Under the pieces are notes generated by a model that had not been told where the DNA came from, searched no databases, and worked only from the letters and a program-made list of their open reading frames with translations. Positions 32,304-39,283 of a stretch of 45,677 bases of DNA are shown here, in pieces. This DNA comes from Candidatus Methanoperedens sp. (lineage in GTDB: Archaea; Halobacteriota; Methanosarcinia; Methanosarcinales; Methanoperedenaceae): NCBI GenBank assembly GCA_028715885.1, contig JAQUQX010000012.1, positions 1-45,677 on the forward strand, read 5' to 3'. Position 1 is the first letter of the stretch; the number at the start of each line of letters is the position of its first letter. A program made the position numbers and the translations under genes.

Positions 32304-32325
32304 GGGGTATGCAGCGGCATACCCC
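32304..32325. repeat. Hairpin 1 in the pcc1-pfdB gap
   Basis: GGGGTATGC (32304-32312), loop AGCG, GCATACCCC (32317-32325): nine perfect pairs. No T-run follows, so it is not a standard terminator. It is the first of two hairpins separated by 6 bp; the second is shared with another locus. Confidence 0.75.
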
Positions 32326-32331
32326 TATACC

Positions 32332-32357
32332 GCATAAAGCGAGGTTTCGCTTTATGC
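32332..32357 (+). repeat. Hairpin 2, palindromic element copy A
   Basis: GCATAAAGCGA (32332-32342), loop GGTT, TCGCTTTATGC (32347-32357): eleven perfect pairs. The inner 24 bases recur exactly, as reverse complement, at 37950-37973 ahead of the minus-strand ATP-grasp gene. Both copies therefore have the same orientation relative to the downstream gene. Here the downstream gene is pfdB (start 32413), whose own promoter candidate lies between. Confidence 0.8.
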
Positions 32358-32412
32358 ACAAGTTATAAATTAATGATGCGCAATACTACACCAGACATAT
32401 AAGGTGAAATAA

Positions 32413-32769
32413 ATGAGTTCAGAATTACCCCCGCAGATTCAAAACCAGCTTGCGCAGTTGCAGCAGATACAGCAGCAGGCGCAGTCGCTTGCAGTACAGA
32501 AAAACCAGGTTGAAGTTACTTTGAAAGAGACCGAGCTTGCACTTTCGGAACTTGAAAAACTTGATGCTGACGCCGTTGTTTACAGGGCTATCGGAGATTT
32601 ATTGATAAGAACAGAACGCGATAAAACAAAAGAATCACTCGTCGAAAAAAAAGATACGCTTAGTCTCCGGGCTCAGACCCTTGTGCGCCAGGAAGAACGA
32701 ATCCAGAAGCGATTCCAGCAGTTACAGGAGCAGCTCAAACAGGCAATCGGAACCCCGGTCGCCCAATAA
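32413..32769 (+). CDS. pfdB: Prefoldin subunit beta
   Basis: A 118-residue all-helical protein with two coiled-coil helices joined by a beta hairpin: 'IQNQLAQLQQIQQQAQSLAVQKNQ', then 'LDADAVVYRAIGDLLIRT', then 'ERIQKRFQQLQEQLKQAI'. This is the archaeal prefoldin beta pattern. Six subunits (two alpha, four beta) form a jellyfish-shaped holdase that hands unfolded proteins to the thermosome. AGGTG lies nine bases before the ATG. It is followed after 3 bp by a DHH phosphoesterase gene, so they are probably co-transcribed. Confidence 0.95.
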   Translation: MSSELPPQIQNQLAQLQQIQQQAQSLAVQKNQVEVTLKETELALSELEKLDADAVVYRAIGDLLIRTERDKTKESLVEKKDTLSLRAQTLVRQEERIQKRFQQLQEQLKQAIGTPVAQ

Positions 32770-32772
32770 ACC

Positions 32773-33723
32773 ATGGAGATAGACGAATCCGAATTCTATA
32801 ATCAACTGCTGGATTACAACAATATCCTTTACTTATGCCATCGTAATGCAGACCCGGATGCCCTTGGCAGCGCATTCGCGTTAAAAGAAGCAATCGGGGG
32901 CACTATTGGCGTAATTGAAGGATGCGACCGCGTAGCGTCCCAGATTGCCCATCAACTGGATATCGGGTTTGTCACAAATCCGGCAGGGGATTTTGACCTG
33001 GTGGTCGTAGTGGATACATCCACTCCTGCCCAGCTAAATGGATTCCCGTTAAAGAAATATGCAGTAATTGACCATCATACAACCACCTCATTGAATGATA
33101 ATGCGGTTTTTTATCTTCATCGCAATAAAAGTTCAACTGCTGAGATTGTTCTTGACGTATTGAAGATAATGGGGGCGCCCATAATGGGTCGTACGGCTTT
33201 TGCCCTGATGTCTGGCATAATCACGGATACGGGCAATTTCAGGCATGCAACATCGGATTCATTCAAGGCTGTGGCTGAACTTATTGAACTTAGCGGCATC
33301 GAGTACGGTGAAGTGATTGACATGCTTTCGTCAGTCCCGCAGGATGTTTCCATGCGAATTGCTTTCTTAAAAGCAGCCCAGCGCGCGATGATTGAACGGG
33401 TAGATGACTGGATAATTGTAACATCGCAGGTTAGTTCATTCGGAGGCGCAGCCGCGTCAAGTTTAATCTCGATAGGCGCGGATGTGGCTTTTGTGGCGTC
33501 AAAGAAGGACGATGTGGTTAAGGTGAGCGCCAGAGCGAGGCGAGAAATCCAGAGTGAAGGCGTTAATCTTGCAAAACTGATGGAAGATATAAGCGTAAAA
33601 TTCAAAGGCACAGGCGGAGGTCATGAAGGCGCCGCAGGGATGGACGTGCTCGGAGAGACGGAAAACGTGCTGGTTGCCTGCGTGGAGTATGTAAAAAATT
33701 CTCTTGCAAAACGGCAGGCTTAA
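32773..33723 (+). CDS. DHH-family phosphoesterase (NrnA/RecJ-like)
   Basis: A 316-residue protein. Metal motifs are H23-R-N-A-D27-P-D29, D81 in 'VVVVDTST', and D100-H101-H102 ('VIDHHTT'). A fourth aspartate is in 'GIITDTGNF' and the C-terminal DHHA1 glycine loop is 'GTGGGHEGAAG'. This is the layout of NrnA-type nanoRNases, phosphatases of pAp and cyclic dinucleotide hydrolases. Its length is typical. The position beside prefoldin beta is a conserved archaeal context. Exact substrate (short RNA, pAp or c-di-AMP breakdown products) cannot be told from sequence. Confidence 0.88.
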   Translation: MEIDESEFYNQLLDYNNILYLCHRNADPDALGSAFALKEAIGGTIGVIEGCDRVASQIAHQLDIGFVTNPAGDFDLVVVVDTSTPAQLNGFPLKKYAVIDHHTTTSLNDNAVFYLHRNKSSTAEIVLDVLKIMGAPIMGRTAFALMSGIITDTGNFRHATSDSFKAVAELIELSGIEYGEVIDMLSSVPQDVSMRIAFLKAAQRAMIERVDDWIIVTSQVSSFGGAAASSLISIGADVAFVASKKDDVVKVSARARREIQSEGVNLAKLMEDISVKFKGTGGGHEGAAGMDVLGETENVLVACVEYVKNSLAKRQA

Positions 33724-33728
33724 AAAAA

Positions 33729-35265
33729 TTAAATTTTGTCCTTTAAAAGCTGGTTAATCGCAGCCACCAGCGCTTCCACAGATGCCATCACAATATCTTC
33801 ATTCGTGGCGCGTGCAGAAACCACCCTGCCTTTTTCGTCCTCGACACCGATGATTACTTCTGCAAGCGCGTCAGAACCGCCTGAGATTGTCTCAATCCTG
33901 AAGTCGCGCAGCTTGATTTTATGGTCGCCGAGAATACTGGTTACGGTATTTAGCGCCGCATCGACCGGTCCCACTCCGGTATGAGCCCCGATGCGCTCTT
34001 TCCCTTTCACCATCGCTTTTACGGTGGCGGTGGGAGTTATGATGTTCCCGGTCATAACAGAAACTTCTTTCAGCACGATAACCTGCTCGCCTTTCGGAGT
34101 GCCCATTATCGATTCAGCAATGGCGTAGAGGTCGGCGTCGGTTATGCGCTTCCCCTTGTCGCCTATATCTTTTATGCGCTTGAGTATCTCATTCAACTGC
34201 GTTTCCGTGGGTTTCAGCCCTGCGCTCTCCAGGGATTGCATTACGGCATGTTTACCGGTATGCTTTCCGAGCACGATGCGTCTTTTGTGCCCCACCATCT
34301 CAGGGGTCATAACCCCGGGCTCGAAAGTATCAGTCCTTACCAGCACGCCGTGCGTATGTATGCCGGATTCGTGGGCAAACGCATTATCACCAACTATTGG
34401 CATCGTGGGCGGCATGCGCACCTGGGTGAGCCTCTCCACCAGATGAGAGGTCTCAACAATGTACTGGGTTTTTATATTGGTTTTTGCGCCGTACAGGGAA
34501 TGCAGCCCCATCACCGTCTCAGCGAGGTCGGCATTTCCCGCCCGTTCGCCAAGACCGTTTATGGTGACCTGCACCTGGCTCGCCCCGGCTTCGACCGCTG
34601 CAAGACTGTTTGCCACAGCCAGCCCGAAATCATTGTGGCAGTGCACATCAATCGGTATTTTTACGTTCGATGCAATCTCGTTGATTAATTTATACATCGC
34701 CGAGGGCACGCCCACCCCCACCGTATCCGGCACGTTTATAATATCGCAATGCGCAGATTCTACGCCCTTATATATTTTGAGAAGATAATCCATGTCCGTC
34801 CTTGTGGCATCCATGGCTGAGAACATGCATTTCACCCCATGGTCTTTGATATACTCGACTGCGTCTATTGCCATCCTGTAGACCTCGTCCCTGCTCTTTT
34901 TAATCGTTGATATCCGCTGGACATCAGATGTGGAAACAAAAGTATGCACCATGTCCACGCCGCAGTCAAGGCATGTATCTATATCGGATTTGATTACCCT
35001 TGCCAGCCCGCATACCTGTAAATTCAGTCCTGCATCGGCTATATTCTTCACTGAAGTCTTTTCCCCTTCCGAAGACATCGGGAAACCCGCTTCAATGATA
35101 TCGACTCCCAGTTTATCGAGCTGCTGCGCGATGAGAAATTTATCTTCCTGGGTGAGCGATACGCCGGGAGTCTGCTCCCCATCGCGGAGAGTGGTATCAA
35201 AAATACTTATTTTCTTGTTCCGGAGCGATTCAATGGTGTAAAAGACGATCCCTCACGTTTGTCAT
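33729..35265 (-). CDS. Citramalate/2-isopropylmalate synthase, start codon unclear
   Basis: An acetyl-CoA-dependent alpha-keto acid condensing enzyme of the LeuA/CimA family. It has a TIM barrel with '[12 protein letters not shown]', '[12 protein letters not shown]' and 'GKHTGKHAV', and a C-terminal regulatory LeuA-dimer domain (about the last 120 residues). The catalytic '[12 protein letters not shown]' is encoded at 35163-35198 in the same frame, so the protein must begin upstream of the first in-frame ATG (35078). Yet this frame has no ATG, GTG or TTG between the TGA at 35253-35255 and that motif. The TATA box (TTTATACA, about 35293-35300) and an ATG at 35263-35265, out of frame by one, suggest a single-base indel near 35232-35252, or a non-standard start such as ATT at 35232-35234. 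LeuA and CimA cannot be separated here. Confidence 0.85.
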
Positions 35266-35412
35266 AGTTATCGTATCTCAATAGCGTTTTATTGTATAAA
35301 GGCTTTTTCTATGCAACCTGACCCGTCACTATTATTATAAATATACTCATTTAAAAACAAATTGTAGAAAAGTATATATATTATAAAAATAGATTTTTAC
35401 TCTTAGTGGTAT
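35266..35412. promoter_or_regulatory. Divergent promoters, citramalate synthase / DUF2551
   Basis: Minus-strand TATA box TTTATACA (about 35293-35300) would start transcription near 35270, only a few bases before the ATG at 35263-35265. The + strand carries a long box AGTATATATATTATAAA (about 35373-35389), about 25-30 bp before the DUF2551 start. Both genes thus appear to have short or no leaders. Confidence 0.5.
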
Positions 35413-35733
35413 ATGATGGAGTCGCTTAAATTTCGAATAAAGAGACGCCTTGAGACATATCTAGAGCTTGACATAGATGGTATCAGGAAAGTCATAATAG
35501 ATTTGTTGTTAAAATTAAAAAAATTGACCGTGGACCAATTATATCAAGAATTAAACCGCAAATTCAACGTTTCTTATAGCGCGGTTGCTTCTATGATAGG
35601 ATACATCCATTCAAAACTCGGGATTCTCCATGCGTATAAGGAGTCCTATAAAACACCAATTGTGTATTCATTAAAAGAGGAATACATCGATATAATAAAA
35701 AGCGCATTGCATAAAAGTGTTATTGCATCATAG
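35413..35733 (+). CDS. DUF2551-family small winged-helix-like protein
   Basis: A 106-residue archaeal protein. 'LKFRIKRRLETYLELDIDGIRKVIIDLLL', 'LTVDQLYQELNRKFNVSYSAVASMIGYIHSKLGIL' and a short wing 'ESYKTPIVYSLKEEY' give the DUF2551 pattern known from methanogens, probably a winged helix-turn-helix. A DNA-binding regulatory role is likely, but the target is unknown. Two adjacent ATGs are present; either may be used. Its end overlaps the end of the HD-domain gene by 14 bp (convergent). Confidence 0.75.
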   Translation: MMESLKFRIKRRLETYLELDIDGIRKVIIDLLLKLKKLTVDQLYQELNRKFNVSYSAVASMIGYIHSKLGILHAYKESYKTPIVYSLKEEYIDIIKSALHKSVIAS

Positions 35734-36295
35734 CGCAAATCTCGTTATTTAATTCAATGATGCGCCGGATTATTTTTTCATCAAGCTGTTTTTTTCTTAA
35801 ATTCAAAACCAGTTCGTCCAGCGTGCCGACTTTCCCGCCAAAAACAAGATTGTCTGCATGTGCAACTATTTTCTCTTCCATCGTAACAGGCAGATAATCC
35901 TTTTCCGGAAGACCAAGAGCCATTGCCTCTTCCATGGGAATTCCTGCGCCTATATGCCGTTCTATGATTTTTACAACCGTATCGCTTAACCCCTTTTCAA
36001 TCGCTATTGATGCGCCAGCAACTGCGTGGTCTATGCCGTGCGTCTTTGACCTGCCTATGTCGTGGAGCAAAGCCCCAAAATAAACTGCATCCAAATCTAT
36101 ATTTATTGGCTGTCCCCTCTTTTTTGCGCGCCTGCTGATATTCACCGCTATTTTCCTGGCATACTGCGCTACAGTCCTGCAGTGCTCGATTACATCGTTT
36201 GCGCATCCCGAACTAATGAGCAGGGCTATCGCATCTTTTTCTTTCAAGTTTTGATGCACCCGATAATCTTCATTCTTTATGGGCAGGTTCATCAA
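35720..36295 (-). CDS. HD-domain phosphohydrolase (TIGR00295-type)
   Basis: A 191-residue protein with the HD metal site: a first histidine in 'VIEHCRTVAQYA' (H38), 'ALLHDIGRSKTHGIDHAV' with the His-Asp pair, then 'IIERHIGAG' and 'KIVAHADNLVFG' with the final Asp. It matches the archaeal HDIG family TIGR00295, predicted phosphohydrolases. Substrate is unknown; nucleotides are usual for the fold. It is coupled to the TFE gene by a 4-bp overlap at 36292-36295, a pairing that suggests shared expression rather than shared function. Confidence 0.85.
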   Translation of the reverse strand: MMNLPIKNEDYRVHQNLKEKDAIALLISSGCANDVIEHCRTVAQYARKIAVNISRRAKKRGQPINIDLDAVYFGALLHDIGRSKTHGIDHAVAGASIAIEKGLSDTVVKIIERHIGAGIPMEEAMALGLPEKDYLPVTMEEKIVAHADNLVFGGKVGTLDELVLNLRKKQLDEKIIRRIIELNNEICAMMQ

Positions 36296-36816
36296 GCAAC
36301 GGTGCCTGAAGACATTTCTTCAAGCTGGGAAATCCTTTGTTTCAGGGCTTTTATTGTTAATTCATTTTCCTGGAATTTCAATTCCCCGCCGCAAATCGGG
36401 CAAATAAATTCCAATTCAGCCGCTGTTTCAAAAAGAAAACGTCCGTCCTGCTTTTCGCATACATAAAATACCTTATTATTCTCAAATTCAAGCTTTGTCT
36501 TGAGATTTTTCAAAAGTTTTTTTGCCTCAATTTCAAGCTGGCTGTTTAAATTATCAAGGTCGAGCTTCCATAAATATGTCAGCCAACCGCTGTCGGAATC
36601 CCTTTCCCTGCGATAAACCGCAAGCCTGTTTTCATATAGTATAAACAGCGTACGCCGGACAATATTCAGTAAAACATCTGTTTCCTGGGAAATCTTTTCA
36701 TCAGTGACCTCGCCTTCCGGCATATTCTTCACAACTTTAAATCCTTCTTCCCCAACAAGATTTATGAGATAACCTTTAATAATAGGATCCTTTAAGTCAA
36801 CCAAAAATATCACCAT
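36292..36816 (-). CDS. tfe: Transcription factor E (TFE alpha), with altered zinc ribbon
   Basis: A 174-residue TFIIE-alpha homologue. The N-terminal winged helix (about 8-90) includes 'GEVTDEKISQETDVLLNIVRRTLFILYENRLAVYRRERD' in overlapping form, with the basic wing. A charged linker helix follows. The C-terminal zinc ribbon has C139-P-I-C142 but only one cysteine (C120) in the first knuckle, where CxxC is expected: the fourth position is Gln123 (C-E-K-Q). TFE helps open promoters by binding RNA polymerase clamp and stalk. Loss of one of four zinc ligands is unusual and may mean a degenerate ribbon. It lies 23 bp downstream of an ATP-grasp gene. Confidence 0.88.
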   Translation of the reverse strand: MVIFLVDLKDPIIKGYLINLVGEEGFKVVKNMPEGEVTDEKISQETDVLLNIVRRTLFILYENRLAVYRRERDSDSGWLTYLWKLDLDNLNSQLEIEAKKLLKNLKTKLEFENNKVFYVCEKQDGRFLFETAAELEFICPICGGELKFQENELTIKALKQRISQLEEMSSGTVA

Positions 36817-36839
36817 CTTATTCTTGTTTTTATAGGACT

Positions 36840-37952
36840 TTAAACTTCCGTCTTTGCAAACATGCCTTTAATGCAACGTGCAGATTTTTCCACCTTTTCT
36901 AAAACCATTGAACGGGTTTTAGCGGTTGCGAGCGTTGTTGTTATGGGTTCATCAGGCTGAATAACTGCTTTTGAATGTGGAATGTCCGCTGCCCGCCCGG
37001 ATTCCATGCATCTCATTAGCGTATCTGAAACTCTTTTCTCTATCACGACTTTCTTATTTGCGTAAACAATTGCCTTTGCTGCAAAACATGCAGTTTTCCT
37101 TACTTTCGGAAGTTCCCCTGCGAATGATTTAATGTGCGCATCCACGATGTTCATCCAGGTTGAGCGCTCCACGGTATCAAGACTTCCCTGGAAACGCGGA
37201 TTGACCTCAATAACCTCGATGCCTCTTCCGGTCAACATGAAATCTATGCCATTTGAACCCAGAAGCCCGAAATCCAGGGCAATCTGCTCTGCATATTGTA
37301 TCATTTCGTTACTGAATTTTGTATGGAAGGGTGTGATGTTGCCGCAATAAGCAAACGGCAGTCCGGTCAGCCATGGAAGTCCAATCAACTGTTCATTTAA
37401 AGCAACAACGACTGCCTCATCGGCAGTACTTATTACAGAGGCGCTGCATGGTATCCCTTCCACGAATTCCTGGGCTATGAACTCATGGGCATCGTTTCTC
37501 TCTTTAAAAAGAGCCAGTTCTTCCTCGCTGCTTAAAATCATGTTCCTCATGCCGCCCGAACCCACCATTGGTTTTATCATCACTGGGAACCCAAGACCCC
37601 GGGCTTTGTCTATCGATTCGGTTTCCGGGTGCGGGATGCCTATTGATTTTAATTTCCGGGGCAGCTTTGATTTATCATTCACTTCTTCCATGACTTCTTT
37701 CGGGTTATTCAGGGTATTTTTGAATTCCAAATTTTCAAAACCAGGTCCCAGAATCACAGCATCAACATCACCAAAAGATTCTGCAAGCTCATGCAATCGA
37801 TTCTCCTGACCGCCAGGAATCAATTGTACTTTATCAGCGCATTGCTGCATATCCACGTCCCCGAAGCGGTCAAGTGCAAAAACAGTATAGCCTGCCTTTT
37901 TAGCAGAGCATACGATACTGCGGGCGCTGTTGGCGATGACTAATACATTCAT
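36840..37952 (-). CDS. ATP-grasp enzyme (COG2232-like)
   Basis: A 370-residue ATP-grasp protein related to biotin carboxylase-type carboligases, of a kind frequent in methanogens. It has an N-terminal Rossmann-like domain ('MNVLVIANSARSIVCSAKKAGY'), an ATP loop 'GFPVMIKPMVGSGGMRNM', 'EFIAQEFVEGIPCSASV', and the metal-binding 'GIEVIEVNPRFQGSLDT'. It should form an amide or similar bond using ATP, but the substrate is unknown; tyramine-glutamate ligase-like reactions are one possibility. The ATG (37950-37952) is the 3' end of a palindromic hairpin whose loop holds GAGG, so the ribosome site is inside the hairpin. Confidence 0.82.
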   Translation of the reverse strand: MNVLVIANSARSIVCSAKKAGYTVFALDRFGDVDMQQCADKVQLIPGGQENRLHELAESFGDVDAVILGPGFENLEFKNTLNNPKEVMEEVNDKSKLPRKLKSIGIPHPETESIDKARGLGFPVMIKPMVGSGGMRNMILSSEEELALFKERNDAHEFIAQEFVEGIPCSASVISTADEAVVVALNEQLIGLPWLTGLPFAYCGNITPFHTKFSNEMIQYAEQIALDFGLLGSNGIDFMLTGRGIEVIEVNPRFQGSLDTVERSTWMNIVDAHIKSFAGELPKVRKTACFAAKAIVYANKKVVIEKRVSDTLMRCMESGRAADIPHSKAVIQPDEPITTTLATAKTRSMVLEKVEKSARCIKGMFAKTEV

Positions 37953-37975
37953 AAAGCGAAACCTCGCTTTATGAA
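37948..37975 (-). repeat. Palindromic element copy B, covering the ATP-grasp start codon
   Basis: TTCATAAAGCGA (37948-37959), central AACC, TCGCTTTATGAA (37964-37975): twelve perfect pairs. Its inner 24 bases are the exact reverse complement of those at 32333-32356. On the minus-strand transcript the loop reads GGTT preceded by GCGA, giving a GAGG Shine-Dalgarno-like motif at the loop edge about nine bases before the ATG. The start codon itself is in the 3' arm. Translation could therefore depend on the hairpin opening. Confidence 0.8.
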
Positions 37976-37977
37976 TC

Positions 37978-38000
37978 CACGTATAGCGAAGCTATATGTG
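37978..38000 (-). repeat. Second hairpin beside palindromic copy B
   Basis: CAC-G-TATAGC (37978-37987), loop GAA, GCTATA-T-GTG (37991-38000) forms a stem of about ten positions with one mismatch or wobble. It lies a few bases from copy B, so the hairpin-spacer-hairpin order seen ahead of pfdB (32304-32357) is repeated here, although this upstream hairpin has another sequence. Confidence 0.65.
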
Positions 38001-38052
38001 TGTGCGGTGTAAACTGACGCAACAGTTTTTGATAAACCTTTCCTAAAGTTTT

Positions 38053-38586
38053 TCATCTGCTTTTAACCTCTTTTCCCGCCCTTTTTGGAACAATCTCTAT
38101 CTCACCGCCTGAAAATTGAGTTCTTAAAGCGTCTTTGCCCTGCGCCACCATCAGTCTGTCAAGCGTAATTGCAAGCGCTGCTACCTCAGAGTGCGGCTGG
38201 TTACCCACTCCGATGTTCCAGTCTGCAAGCTCGTATATTTCGGGCGGGACTTTCTCTGCCCCCACAACGATCATAAGATTGGCTGCTGTTGATACTATTT
38301 CAGGTATCGCATCAGGAAGATTGATTCCGTACATTGTCAGGTGCAGTACTTTTCCTCCATCCTCTTTCCATTTTTTTATCTCGCTTTTCCATTTTGTAAT
38401 ATTTTTAACATAGAACGTGCCGCCCCACCTTGCTGTGGCTTCGCTTATGCTTTTCCCGATGCCGCTGTCATCAGAATCAAGGAGCATTCCCTCGGCGCCC
38501 AGAGCGCGCGCCGTGAGTGCTACGTGAGTGGTTATCCTCTGGTCTCTCTGGATGCGGTGACCGAGACGGAGTATTATTATTCGCAT
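38053..38586 (-). CDS. trm56: tRNA (cytidine-56-2'-O)-methyltransferase aTrm56
   Basis: A 177-residue SPOUT-fold methyltransferase specific to archaea. The start 'MRIIILRLGHRIQRDQRITTHVALTARALGAEG', 'HLTMYGINLPD', 'LMIVVGAEKVPPEIYELADWNIGVGNQPHSEVAALAI' in overlapping form and 'LDRLMVAQGK' are Trm56 hallmarks; the last blocks form the trefoil-knot SAM site. It methylates the 2'-OH of C56 in the T-loop of tRNAs. The ATG at 38584-38586 is preceded by an AT-rich leader. It is divergent from cfbA across 295 bp. Confidence 0.93.
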   Translation of the reverse strand: MRIIILRLGHRIQRDQRITTHVALTARALGAEGMLLDSDDSGIGKSISEATARWGGTFYVKNITKWKSEIKKWKEDGGKVLHLTMYGINLPDAIPEIVSTAANLMIVVGAEKVPPEIYELADWNIGVGNQPHSEVAALAITLDRLMVAQGKDALRTQFSGGEIEIVPKRAGKEVKSR

Positions 38587-38753
38587 AGGATTAATTTGGA
38601 GATTCAGAAACTACTTATGAGCTTTTAAATCTGATGCACTGTATATTGAAACTCATCTGAAAGCCCGGTTATATTTTCCACATCAAAAATTTTTCCATAT
38701 TTTTATCTTGATGGATGGTCTTGTTTAATCAAAAGTATTATAAGAAGCCACCA

Positions 38754-38858
38754 CTATAAAAACCCTTAGACCCCGTATTTCGAAACCCCGTATTGAGGCC
38801 CCGTATTGAGACCCCGTATTTAAACGGGGACTAAGGGGACTACGGGGGGACTACGGGG
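38754..38858 (+). promoter_or_regulatory. C-tract/G-tract repeat array in the cfbA promoter and leader
   Basis: After a TATA box (CTATAAAAAC, 38754-38763) come four CCCCGTATT units starting at 38771, 38786, 38799 and 38812, spaced 15, 13 and 13 bp. Four G-tracts follow: 38826-38829, 38835-38838, 38844-38849 and 38855-38858, separated by the five-base loops ACTAA, ACTAC and ACTAC. The G half fits a four-layer G-quadruplex. Each C unit can also pair with a G-tract; the innermost stem is CCCCGT/ACGGGG with a six-base loop. With a start near 38785, most of the array would be in the leader, and a GAGG ribosome site (about 38872-38875) follows. The rest of 38587-38753 is AT-rich with a second TATA candidate (ATTATAAG, near 38737). 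Confidence 0.75.
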
Positions 38859-38881
38859 AATCACGATAAACGAGGATTTTT

Positions 38882-39283
38882 ATGAATGAAAAAATAGGAA
38901 TACTGGCGCTCGGGCATGGAAGCAAACTCCCGTATAACAAAGACGTGGTCAGCGGCGTTGCAGAACTTATTGCAAAGAAATACAAAAATGTTGTTGTCAG
39001 AACCGGTTTTATGAACATGAACAACCCAACGATGAAAGAAGGACTTGATGCTTTCAAAGGAACAGGCGTCACCACGATCGTGGCAGTTCCTATTTTCCTG
39101 GCGCACGGCGTGCATACGACAGAAGACATTCCCCAGATTCTTGGCGTAAGCCGCGAGGAGAGGAGAACCACGATAAAATTGGATGGCAGGGCTGTAACGC
39201 TTGTATATTCAGAACCTCTCGGCGTGGATGAATTGATTGCTGAACTGGCTTTCAAGAGGGCTAAGGAAGCTCTATCAAACTGA
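38882..39283 (+). CDS. cfbA: Sirohydrochlorin nickel/cobalt chelatase (CfbA/CbiXS)
   Basis: A 133-residue short-form CbiX chelatase, the archaeal homodimeric type. Metal ligands are H12 in 'LALGHGSK' and H75 in 'IFLAHGVHTTEDIP'. It inserts Ni2+ into sirohydrochlorin in the first dedicated step of coenzyme F430 synthesis, and can insert Co2+ for cobamides. The next gene overlaps by one base and is the last enzyme of the F430 pathway, so the nickel role is the likelier one. Its leader holds a striking C/G-tract array. The ATG is preceded by a GAGG site. Confidence 0.92.
   Translation: MNEKIGILALGHGSKLPYNKDVVSGVAELIAKKYKNVVVRTGFMNMNNPTMKEGLDAFKGTGVTTIVAVPIFLAHGVHTTEDIPQILGVSREERRTTIKLDGRAVTLVYSEPLGVDELIAELAFKRAKEALSN

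Noticed and set aside
33981-34688. Open frame of 235 codons opposite the citramalate synthase gene
   Set aside because: Antisense to a strongly conserved enzyme; His/Arg/Gly-rich shadow composition without family features.
38771-38858. Regular C-tract units considered as a CRISPR array
   Set aside because: Units are only nine bases with 4-6-base gaps, far too short for repeats and spacers, and no cas genes are near.
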